Of a stretch of DNA of 5,571 nt, positions 1 through 5,571 are shown piece by piece. A program made the translations under genes and the position numbers. The notes under the pieces were generated by a model. The model was not told the origin of the DNA, did no database searches, and worked only from the letters and a program-made list of their open reading frames with translations. Source of the DNA: Bacillota bacterium (GTDB taxonomy: Bacteria; Bacillota; Clostridia; Tissierellales; Sedimentibacteraceae); the NCBI GenBank assembly GCA_029239575.1, contig JARBUP010000292.1, forward strand, positions 1 to 5,571. Direction: 5' to 3'. Position 1 is the first letter of the stretch. Each line of letters opens with the position of its first letter.

Positions 1-512
1 CTTACAATAATGATAAGGGCCGCATTAATATCAAATACAACAGATGCTAGTAATGCAATTATCATGATTAAAATAGATATTTTATTTTTAGTTTTTATAA
101 TATCATTTACCATTTTTATTATGACATCTAATATTACAGCAGCGACTCCTGCCCTCATTCCCAATAAAAGTGCATTAATTATTTTATTTTCTTTAAAGAC
201 TGTATAAAATTGAGCTATCACGGTAATAATTATCAACGGCGGAAGAATTGTTCCCACAATTGTAACAAAGGAACCAAATACTCCTGCAAGCCTATAACCT
301 ACCATTATAGATGTATTGACGGCTATAGGTCCAGGGGCTGATTGTGATATCGCAACTAAATTTAGCATTTCTTCTTCTTCAATCCAGTTGAGTTCTTCAA
401 CAAACTTTTTTCTCATAAGCGGAACAATTACATATCCGCCTCCAATGGTAAACGCACTTAAAGAAAATGTTGACCAAAATAATTTTATATAGAATTTAAA
501 GTTTTTCTCCAT
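1..512 (-). CDS. chrA: Chromate transporter (ChrA/CHR family), short single-domain type, 3' end cut off by window edge
   Basis: This gene encodes a membrane transporter domain of the CHR superfamily, whose characterised members export chromate; the real substrate of many short Firmicutes members is unknown. It starts at ATG 512-510, preceded by AAGGA at a 6-base spacing, and runs open to the window edge, giving 170 residues. Family motifs visible are FTIGGGYVIVPLM (residues 21-33), the charged stretch after it, ELNWIEEEEM (40-49), and SQSAPGPIAVN (56-66). At least four hydrophobic segments follow (roughly 70-92, 92-106, 112-133 and 145-170). Single-domain members are usually about 180-200 aa, so only a few residues are probably missing. 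Such proteins often occur as adjacent pairs, so a second half may lie just beyond the edge; this is inference. The start is only 17 bases after the cls stop, with no terminator between, so the two are probably cotranscribed. Confidence 0.9.
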   Translation of the reverse strand, partial: MEKNFKFYIKLFWSTFSLSAFTIGGGYVIVPLMRKKFVEELNWIEEEEMLNLVAISQSAPGPIAVNTSIMVGYRLAGVFGSFVTIVGTILPPLIIITVIAQFYTVFKENKIINALLLGMRAGVAAVILDVIIKMVNDIIKTKNKISILIMIIALLASVVFDINAALIIIV

Positions 513-529
513 ATTACATCCTTTTTATA

Positions 530-2062
530 TTACATTAACGGTGCTAGCATCTTTAATACCGTTCTTATTATTTTTTTTGTTTTCGAAATATTCTTAACTT
601 GTTCAAGAGTAATTTTTTCACTTACTTCTAAAGCCATCAATGTACTGTTTTTAACTTGTTCTACACTTTGTGCATTGCACATCCAAACTCCACATTCAAA
701 GTGCAAATAAAGGCTTCTGTAATCAAGATTGATTGTTCCTACAACTGCATAAACATCATCTACCACAAAGGTTTTTCCATGATTGAATCCAGGAGTATAC
801 TGGTAAATAGAAACTCCTGATTCCAAAAGCTCTTCATAGCTTGACTGTGTAACAGAAAATGCATATTTCTTATCAGGAATATTTGGAGTAAGAATTCTTA
901 CATCCACTCCTCTTTTAGCAGCCAAAGATAATGCCACCATCATTTTGTTATCAGCTATTAAATATGGAGTTTCTATATAAATATATTTTTCTGCTTGATT
1001 TATTAAATTTAAATAAACTGCTTCACTTACATGCTCATCATCTAATGGGCTGTCGTCAAATGGTTGTACATATCCATAACACTCATCTAAGTTGGTTGAA
1101 TTTACAGACTTAAATTTGTTATAATCTTCCTTTGATTTTCTTAAATATGTCCACATGGACAGAAACATAACAGTAAAACTCCATACCGCATCACCTTTTA
1201 TTTCTATTGCACAGTCTCTCCAGTGTCCAAATTTCTCCAGTTTATTTATATATTCATCAGCTAAGTTTGCCCCTCCGGTAAAGGCAATTTTCCCGTCTAT
1301 AACAACAATTTTTCTGTGGTCTCTATTGTTTAATCTTACTGATAAAATTGGAATAAACGGATTAAATACACAGCATTCAATTCCCATATTTTCTAATTTT
1401 TTATTGTACCCCGCAGGAAGCTTTGACAAACAGCCAAAATCATCATATATGATTCTAACATCTACACCCTTATTAGCTTTTTCCTTGAGTATCTCCAGTA
1501 TTGTGTTCCACATAATTCCTTCTTCAATAATAAAAAATTCAAGGAATATGAATTTTTCCGCACTCTTTAATTGCATTAACAAACGTTCAAAAAAATCTTC
1601 TCCTGAAGGTAAAAATTCAGTAGATGAGTTGTTATATACAGGACAAAGTGTATATTTTTCAATATATTTACTTTGATTAAAAGCTACATTGCATTCCTGT
1701 CTCAAGTCATATAAGGTTTCTTGATTCTGATGCAGACATTCCTTCATTCTTTCTGTGATTTGTGACATTCTTTTTTTCATTTTACCTGTTAAACCGGTTC
1801 CACCTACCATCAAATAAAAAAGTCCACCAAAGATTGGAAAAATCATGATAGGAATTATCCAAGCCACCTTGTAAGCTGGGTCACTTCTGCTATTTAAAAT
1901 ATATATAACAGCCAAAATGCTTATAACAGAAAAAATCGTATTAAAAATAACGAGATAATTACTGAATCTCGAAATTATAATTATTATAGTTATAATCTGT
2001 ACAAGAATTAATAAAACTACCAATGCAAGCCTGTTAAATAACAAGTTTTTAATTCTTATCAT
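530..2062 (-). CDS. cls: Cardiolipin synthase (phospholipase D superfamily)
   Basis: This is a membrane enzyme that joins two phosphatidylglycerol molecules to give cardiolipin and glycerol. The 510 residues match the usual bacterial Cls length (about 480-515). The N-terminus has three hydrophobic segments (about 10-31, 36-56 and 66-87), the last two forming the PLDc_N-type anchor. Two PLD catalytic domains follow. The first HKD motif has H249, K251 and D256 followed by GGAN (263-266). The second has H428, K430 and D435 followed by GTIN (442-445). All catalytic residues are present, so the enzyme looks active. The chosen start, ATG 2062-2060, has GGAG five bases upstream and lies about 40 bases downstream of a good extended -10 promoter. 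The chrA gene follows after 17 bases, suggesting a two-gene (or longer) operon. The assignment to Cls rather than another PLD-family phosphatidyltransferase rests on the anchor plus two-HKD architecture and is strong. Confidence 0.96.
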   Translation of the reverse strand: MIRIKNLLFNRLALVVLLILVQIITIIIIISRFSNYLVIFNTIFSVISILAVIYILNSRSDPAYKVAWIIPIMIFPIFGGLFYLMVGGTGLTGKMKKRMSQITERMKECLHQNQETLYDLRQECNVAFNQSKYIEKYTLCPVYNNSSTEFLPSGEDFFERLLMQLKSAEKFIFLEFFIIEEGIMWNTILEILKEKANKGVDVRIIYDDFGCLSKLPAGYNKKLENMGIECCVFNPFIPILSVRLNNRDHRKIVVIDGKIAFTGGANLADEYINKLEKFGHWRDCAIEIKGDAVWSFTVMFLSMWTYLRKSKEDYNKFKSVNSTNLDECYGYVQPFDDSPLDDEHVSEAVYLNLINQAEKYIYIETPYLIADNKMMVALSLAAKRGVDVRILTPNIPDKKYAFSVTQSSYEELLESGVSIYQYTPGFNHGKTFVVDDVYAVVGTINLDYRSLYLHFECGVWMCNAQSVEQVKNSTLMALEVSEKITLEQVKNISKTKKIIRTVLKMLAPLM

Positions 2063-2105
2063 CTGCTCTCCGATATCTTTTTATTTCTAAATATGTAATA
2101 AGTAG

Positions 2106-2134
2106 ATTGTATCAAAATATTAACTGTTTGTAAA
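2106..2134 (-). promoter_or_regulatory. Sigma-A-type promoter for cls-chrA
   Basis: On the minus strand the -35 box is TTTACA (2134-2129) and the -10 box is TACAAT (2111-2106), separated by exactly 17 bases. A TG one base upstream of the -10 (TGATACAAT) makes it an extended -10. The predicted transcript starts near 2099 and has a leader of about 37 bases to the cls start, including its ribosome site. It sits directly after the terminator of cstA copy B, so cls appears to be an independent unit. The call is based on consensus match only. Confidence 0.75.
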
Positions 2135-2160
2135 GTTTAGCGAGGTCAAATAATTCGCAT

Positions 2161-2186
2161 TAAAAAAGGGCTACCACAGCAGCCCT
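2161..2186 (-). terminator. Intrinsic terminator after cstA copy B
   Basis: Read on the minus strand, AGGGCTGC and GTAGCCCT form an 8-bp stem with one G-U pair and the 4-base loop TGTG, followed by six T residues. It begins 11 bases past the stop codon of cstA copy B and should end that transcript before the cls promoter. Confidence 0.88.
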
Positions 2187-2197
2187 ATGTTCAAATC

Positions 2198-3544
2198 TTA
2201 TGATATTACATTACTTATAATGTGTTCTTTTTGTGATTTACTATGTTTAGTCACAAACCATGCATAACCTAAACTCATAACAGCAGCGACAATATATGAT
2301 GCTGTATAGCTTGTTGGTTCTAATCCTAATCTTTGATCAAGCATCAATCCAATTGGTGCGTGGATAATAAAGCTTAAAGTTACGAAGAAATAGAACATGC
2401 CAGGTAATAATGATACCAAGTAATTCTTTCCAGTTATATACAAGTAAACAGAAATTGTTCCTAACGCAAATGTTGCAACAAACTGATTTGTAAATGCGAA
2501 GTATCTCCATAAAATGTTAAAGCCTTGTGGACTTAATTTTGCATAATATAATACAACTATTGCTGGAATAAATAAACATGCTGTAGTGATGATTCTGTTT
2601 TTAGAAACCTGTTGATTAATGTTAAATTGTTCAGCAACCATTAGTCTTAAAGATCTAAATGCTGTATCACCTGAAGTGATAGGTAATACTACAACACCTA
2701 TAATTGCTATCATTCCACCGATTGGTCCTAAGAATTCTTTTGAAACTAAACCAACCATTAAAGTAGCACCTGTAGCAGGATCTGTTCCTCTTCCAAATAG
2801 AACCATTGCTCCTGCAGCCCAGCACATTGCTATAAAGCCTTCAACAAGCATCATATTAAAGAAAGTAGTTCTTCCTTCTTTTTCAGACTTAACTGTTCTT
2901 GAAATCAATGTAGCCTGTGTTGCATGGAAACCTGACATTATACCGCAAGCAACTGTAATAAAGAATACTGGTACAAATGGTAATTTTCCTGGATGTTGAC
3001 TAAACATTCCTGAAAATGATAAATTAGTAAGACTTGCGCCACCATCCATCAATATACCTGCAAAAATTCCAACTGCTGAAACTATAAGGAATGCTCCGAA
3101 TATAGGATAAATTCTTCCGATAATAGCATCAATAGGGAATAATGTAGCTATTAAATAATAAACAAATATTAATCCATAAACAATCCAAACTGTTGGATTA
3201 GTAACTGCTGCTTCCTGGCTTAAAATCTGAGTAACAATTAAATCTCCAGGTGTATAAACGAAAACAACTCCTACCAAGAACATCAATATCCATAAAACAA
3301 CGTTATAAACTTTAATAACATTATTTCCTAAATATTTTTTAATTAATTTAGGCATTTGTGCTCCGCCGTTTCTCATGGAAATCATTCCTGAGAAATAGTC
3401 ATGCATTGAACCAGCTAAAACACAACCAACTGGTATTGTTATAAATGCAATAGGTCCAAATAGAATGCCTTGAATAGGTCCAAATATTGGTCCTGTTCCT
3501 GCAATATTTAGTAATTCGATTAATGAGTTCTTCCACTTTTTCAT
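2198..3544 (-). CDS. Main body of split cstA copy B, possible restart at internal ATG
   Basis: This frame carries all of CstA except the first 46 residues. It is open back to a GTG at 3637-3635, which would give 479 aa, but that codon has no Shine-Dalgarno site and lies inside the duplicated segment. I therefore list it from ATG 3544-3542, which would give 448 aa. That ATG corresponds to native Met47 and overlaps the stop of the N-terminal fragment (TAATG), so translational coupling could restart there. The nearest GGAG is about 14 bases upstream, farther than ideal. The product would lack transmembrane helix 1 but keep every downstream motif, including GTGPIFGPIQG, MHDYFSGM and SGFHATQAT. 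Whether it is made or functional is unknown; if one repeat copy is removed this becomes part of a normal 494-aa protein. Confidence 0.6.
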   Translation of the reverse strand: MKKWKNSLIELLNIAGTGPIFGPIQGILFGPIAFITIPVGCVLAGSMHDYFSGMISMRNGGAQMPKLIKKYLGNNVIKVYNVVLWILMFLVGVVFVYTPGDLIVTQILSQEAAVTNPTVWIVYGLIFVYYLIATLFPIDAIIGRIYPIFGAFLIVSAVGIFAGILMDGGASLTNLSFSGMFSQHPGKLPFVPVFFITVACGIMSGFHATQATLISRTVKSEKEGRTTFFNMMLVEGFIAMCWAAGAMVLFGRGTDPATGATLMVGLVSKEFLGPIGGMIAIIGVVVLPITSGDTAFRSLRLMVAEQFNINQQVSKNRIITTACLFIPAIVVLYYAKLSPQGFNILWRYFAFTNQFVATFALGTISVYLYITGKNYLVSLLPGMFYFFVTLSFIIHAPIGLMLDQRLGLEPTSYTASYIVAAVMSLGYAWFVTKHSKSQKEHIISNVIS

Positions 3545-3729
3545 TACGACGAAGTCAACTCCGTCTGCTTTAGAAATCGCTGGTGTATCTCTTTCATCTG
3601 GTCCAAAAGTCTTTTCGCAGAATGCTCCTTCTTCCACTTTTTCATTACGACGAAGTCAACTCCGTCTGCTTTAGAAATCGCTGGTGTATCTCTTTCATCT
3701 GGTCCAAAAGTCTTTTCGCAGTATGCTCC
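3528..3729 (-). repeat. Two abutting 101-bp direct repeats inside cstA copy B
   Basis: Copy 1 is 3528-3628 and copy 2 is 3629-3729, with no spacer. They match at 100 of 101 positions. The only difference is A at 3621 against T at 3722, which changes TTC (Phe) to TAC (Tyr) in the FCEKTFG/YCEKTFG stretch. The match stops exactly at both outer edges (3527 G against 3628 C; 3629 T against 3730 G). The unit length is not a multiple of three, so copy number decides the reading frame of the gene. Confidence 0.97.
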
Positions 3730-3783
3730 GTAGAAATATCCACCAACAACAAGAATTATAATTCCGATTAAAAATGTTGTCAT
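3544..3783 (-). CDS. N-terminal fragment of split cstA copy B (79 aa)
   Basis: This is the piece made from the proper start of the gene (ATG 3783-3781 behind AGGAGG). Residues 1-51 are genuine CstA sequence: one transmembrane helix (about 2-20), then the soluble loop with CEKTFGPDERDTP and ADGVDFVVMKKWK. From residue 52 the ribosome reads the second repeat copy in the wrong frame, giving a lysine-rich tail of 28 residues that has no CstA character, until TAA at 3546-3544. That stop overlaps the ATG of the downstream frame as TAATG. On its own this peptide cannot be a transporter. It is translated as listed only if the duplication is real. Confidence 0.7.
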   Translation of the reverse strand: MTTFLIGIIILVVGGYFYGAYCEKTFGPDERDTPAISKADGVDFVVMKKWKKEHSAKRLLDQMKEIHQRFLKQTELTSS

Positions 3784-3811
3784 TTAATGACCTCCTATTA
3801 AGTTAAATTTA

Positions 3812-3867
3812 GTTCAAACCTTTTTAGATAAAATAATAAAAAATTAAAAATAGTAAAAGGTTTGTAC
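3812..3867 (-). promoter_or_regulatory. Inverted repeat in the cstA copy B leader, at the predicted mRNA 5' end
   Basis: CAAACCTTTT at 3815-3824 is mirrored exactly by AAAAGGTTTG at 3855-3864. One mismatch outward, two more bases pair (GT at 3812-3813 with AC at 3866-3867). The arms enclose about 30 bases of almost pure A/T. Because the predicted transcription start is near 3868, the RNA would begin with this stem-loop, ahead of the AGGAGG site. It could stabilise the mRNA 5' end or be a split operator. The pairing is seen directly; the function is inferred. Confidence 0.5.
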
Positions 3868-3874
3868 ATAAAGA

Positions 3875-3903
3875 ATATTAACATAACCTACAAAATACGT
3901 CAA
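3875..3903 (-). promoter_or_regulatory. Sigma-A-type promoter for cstA copy B
   Basis: On the minus strand the -35 box is TTGACG (3903-3898), the spacer is 17 bases, and the -10 box is TAATAT (3880-3875). A TG one base before the -10 makes it an extended -10. The predicted start is near 3868, giving a leader of about 85 bases to the ATG. This supports expression of cstA copy B independently of the upstream cstA copy A, which has its own terminator. Confidence 0.72.
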
Positions 3904-3916
3904 TATTTTTTTGGCT

Positions 3917-3931
3917 ATTACATTCTGTAAT
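3917..3931. promoter_or_regulatory. Candidate operator dyad upstream of the cstA copy B promoter
   Basis: ATTACA and TGTAAT form a perfect 6-bp inverted repeat around the 3-base centre TTC. It lies 14-28 bases upstream of the -35 box, where an activator could sit. The symmetry fits a dimeric helix-turn-helix regulator, but I cannot assign it to a named regulator, and in AT-rich DNA a short dyad can arise by chance. Confidence 0.35.
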
Positions 3932-3980
3932 TCATAATCAAAATAACCTGCTTTTTACATCTAGAAGCTCTACCTTTTTT

Positions 3981-4017
3981 ACAAAAAAACATCCCTCACA
4001 GAGAGATGTTTTTTTGT
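3981..4017 (-). terminator. Intrinsic terminator after cstA copy A
   Basis: The arms 3981-3997 and 4001-4017 pair over 17 positions around the 3-base loop 3998-4000. On the minus strand all positions pair, with one G-U. The GC-richer core is followed by seven T residues, which also pair with an A run on the other side. The stem begins 21 bases past the cstA copy A stop. On the plus strand the structure has one C-A mismatch, but with flanking A and T runs it could still work weakly both ways. Confidence 0.88.
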
Positions 4018-4038
4018 ACTTATTTTTAATTTTATTTA

Positions 4039-5571
4039 CTAATTTGATTTAGAAGTATCCTTTAACTCTTCTTTTCTGAAGATTATACCATAACCTTCTT
4101 TTGCTAAGATAATTGCAAGTACAAATAGCAATACAGGGAATATAACAAGTATGTAATTTCCTGAAGCTAGGTTCGTTTTAATCAAGAATACTAAAGCAGT
4201 AAGCGTTACTACCAACATGAAAATCATTGGTATTGTAAGCATATGATAGTTCTTTCCTGTTTTCTTCAACCATACTGCTACTGCCAATAATGATAATGCT
4301 GCAAGCAACTGATTTGCAGAACCGAATATAGGCCAAATCTTTGCATATCCACCTGCAGCTAGATATCCGCCTATCAAAACGGTTATTGCAGTAGAAACAT
4401 ACATATTAGAGAAAATTGATTTTTTTTCTTTTTCAGGATTTTCAAAAAATTCCTGGAATATAAATCTACCAAGTCTTGTAGCAGTGTCCAAGCTTGTTAA
4501 AGCAAAAGCTGATACTGCTAAGGCTACAAATGATTTACCAATATCAAAAGGAATACCAAACTTACTCATAAATGTTCCAACACCGCTTGAAAATACATTT
4601 ACAGGTCCGCCTTTTAACAATTCAGTCAATTCACCGTTAGAAACGTATGCTGCAGTAACAAGTGCTACTGTAGCTAAAACTCCTTCAATAAGCATAGCAC
4701 CGTATCCAATTACTTTTGCATCCTTTTCATTATCAAGTTGCTTTGATGTTGTACCAGAACCAACCAATGAATGGAAACCTGATATAGCACCACATGCTAC
4801 AATTACAAACAGCATAGGAAACATAAATTGACCGTTTACATTAAATGCTGTTACTGCTGGTAATTGAATAGTAGGTCTGAAAATTACGATACCTATAACT
4901 GCTCCTGCTATCATGGCATATAGTAAGAATGAGTTTAAATAATCTCTAGGTTGAAGTAAAATCCATACAGGTGCGGTAGAAGCTGTAAAAATGTATACCA
5001 TCATTATAACAATCCATGTTTTTACACTTAGTACAAGAGGGAATAAATATCCTAGATATACACAAAAGAATAAAAGAGCTACCCCAACAACAGTACCTAT
5101 TGTTAAAGAAACACCTTTCCTATATACAGTATAGCCAAAAACAATTGCCAGAACAATAAACATCAATGAAGATGAAGCTGCTGCTGGTACAGCTGCAAAA
5201 GTACTTGCAACTATATTGGTGAAGGCTGCAACAACTAATAATAATGTAAGCCATGCAAAGACTGAAAACAATTGCATACCTTTTCTGCCCATATTTGTAT
5301 GTATTACTTCACCAATTGACTTACCTTTATGACGAACAGAAGCAAATAGTGAACCAAAGTCATGAACACCGCCTACAAATACACTACCAATAATAATCCA
5401 AAGAAGTACCGGGACCCAGCCAAATATAGCTGCTTGAATAGGTCCGTTAATTGGGCCAGCTCCTGCAATTGAAGCGAAGTGGTGACCTAATAGAACTGCT
5501 GGTTTTGTTGGTACATAGTCGATACCATCATTGACTTCATGCGCAGGTGTCTTTCTGTTTGGATCAATACC
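4039..5571 (-). CDS. cstA: CstA-family carbon starvation transporter, copy A, N-terminus cut off by window edge
   Basis: This is a polytopic inner-membrane carrier of the CstA family (characterised E. coli members import pyruvate). The frame is open from the window edge to TAG 4041-4039, giving 510 residues here; about 30 N-terminal residues (the first helix) should lie outside. The ATG at 5292 is internal, because 93 clearly CstA-like codons precede it. In window numbering the hallmarks are DPNRKTPAHEVNDGIDYVPT (3-22), GHHFASIAGAGPINGPI (29-45), VHDFGS (69-74), QPRDYLN (207-213), SGFHSLVGSGTTSKQ (264-278), SLDTATRLGRF (360-370) and WPIFGSANQLLAALSL (413-428). It ends in a short charged cytoplasmic tail. 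No truncation or missing motif is visible. It keeps the GHHF signature of classical CstA, which copy B lacks, so the two are distant paralogs rather than a recent duplication. Its promoter lies outside the window. Confidence 0.95.
   Translation of the reverse strand, partial: GIDPNRKTPAHEVNDGIDYVPTKPAVLLGHHFASIAGAGPINGPIQAAIFGWVPVLLWIIIGSVFVGGVHDFGSLFASVRHKGKSIGEVIHTNMGRKGMQLFSVFAWLTLLLVVAAFTNIVASTFAAVPAAASSSLMFIVLAIVFGYTVYRKGVSLTIGTVVGVALLFFCVYLGYLFPLVLSVKTWIVIMMVYIFTASTAPVWILLQPRDYLNSFLLYAMIAGAVIGIVIFRPTIQLPAVTAFNVNGQFMFPMLFVIVACGAISGFHSLVGSGTTSKQLDNEKDAKVIGYGAMLIEGVLATVALVTAAYVSNGELTELLKGGPVNVFSSGVGTFMSKFGIPFDIGKSFVALAVSAFALTSLDTATRLGRFIFQEFFENPEKEKKSIFSNMYVSTAITVLIGGYLAAGGYAKIWPIFGSANQLLAALSLLAVAVWLKKTGKNYHMLTIPMIFMLVVTLTALVFLIKTNLASGNYILVIFPVLLFVLAIILAKEGYGIIFRKEELKDTSKSN

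Larger units (their letters stand above)
2198..3783 (-). pseudogene. cstA: CstA-family carbon starvation transporter, copy B, frameshifted by a 101-bp tandem duplication
   Basis: CstA-family carriers are polytopic inner-membrane proteins; E. coli CstA and BtsT take up pyruvate, and CstA is also linked to peptide uptake. The start ATG 3783-3781 has a full AGGAGG site seven bases upstream. The reading frame breaks after about codon 51, because bases 3528-3628 are repeated at 3629-3729 and 101 is not divisible by three. Deleting one copy gives 1485 bases, or 494 residues plus stop, with no other defect. In that restored numbering family motifs are NIAGTGPIFGPIQG (59-72), SMHDYFSGM (92-100), SGFHATQATLISR (250-262) and TSGDTAFRSL (336-345). 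The rest of the frame is clean and well conserved in style, so the lesion looks recent or reversible, or is an assembly error. About 490 aa is typical of the short clostridial subgroup; E. coli proteins are about 700. The substrate is inferred from the family only. Confidence 0.85.

Noticed and set aside
1155..1676. Plus-strand open frame opposite cls
   Set aside because: It is antisense to a fully supported gene, has no family resemblance and no ribosome site. The same holds for shorter plus-strand frames at 10-207, 931-1113, 2619-2999, 3583-3771 and 4484-4831.
3622..3636. AAGGAG created at the repeat junction as a new ribosome site on the minus strand
   Set aside because: No ATG, GTG or TTG lies at a usable distance downstream; the next ATG is about 30 bases away and in the wrong setting.
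3635..3637. GTG at 3637-3635 as the natural start of cstA copy B
   Set aside because: It has no ribosome site, lies inside the duplicated unit, and would drop the first helix. The ATG at 3783 with AGGAGG is the real gene start.
3528..3729. The 101-bp repeats as a CRISPR array or mobile-element target duplication
   Set aside because: There are only two units with no spacers, no inverted ends and no transposase. The repeat is coding sequence of the host gene.
3873..3951. Imperfect direct repeats around AGGTTAT (about 60 bases apart) as LytTR-type regulator sites
   Set aside because: They match at only about 13 of 19 positions in AT-rich DNA, and one copy overlaps the -10 box, so chance is a sufficient explanation.
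5280..5292. ATG at 5292-5290 as the start of cstA copy A
   Set aside because: The frame is open for 93 further codons to the window edge, and these encode unmistakable CstA sequence (GHHFASIAGAGP, VHDFGS). The ATG is an internal methionine.

Overview
The window is AT-rich (about one third GC by eye). Every supported gene lies on the minus strand. Codon usage is A/T-ending, Shine-Dalgarno sites are strong (AGGAGG, GGAG), promoters are sigma-A-like, and the proteins resemble those of low-GC Firmicutes. A clostridial-type anaerobe (class Clostridia or Tissierellia) is the best guess; the sequence gives no species name.

In transcription order (high to low coordinate), the first gene is a CstA-family transporter, cstA copy A (4039-5571), whose N-terminus is cut off by the window edge. 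It ends at an intrinsic terminator (3981-4017). A 255-bp intergenic region follows, with a good promoter, an upstream dyad and an inverted repeat at the predicted 5' end of the mRNA. Next is a second, shorter CstA paralog, cstA copy B (2198-3783), closed by its own terminator (2161-2186). A third unit with its own extended -10 promoter carries a cardiolipin synthase (530-2062). Seventeen bases further on is a short ChrA-type chromate transporter domain (1-512), cut off by the other window edge.

The most notable feature is in cstA copy B. A 101-bp segment near its 5' end is present as two abutting copies (3528-3628 and 3629-3729) that differ at one base. Because 101 is not a multiple of three, the gene is split into a 79-aa N-terminal piece and an out-of-frame remainder. 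Removing exactly one copy restores an uninterrupted 494-codon CstA. This is either a real reversible or null mutation, possibly a slippage-type ON/OFF switch, or an assembly artefact. It should be tested before the gene is called dead.

Functionally, the window pairs two probable pyruvate/peptide uptake carriers of the carbon-starvation family with a membrane-lipid gene and an anion transporter. Only cls and chrA look cotranscribed. Apart from the split cstA the genes look like ordinary chromosomal housekeeping or accessory genes. I see no mobile element, tRNA, rRNA or CRISPR array.
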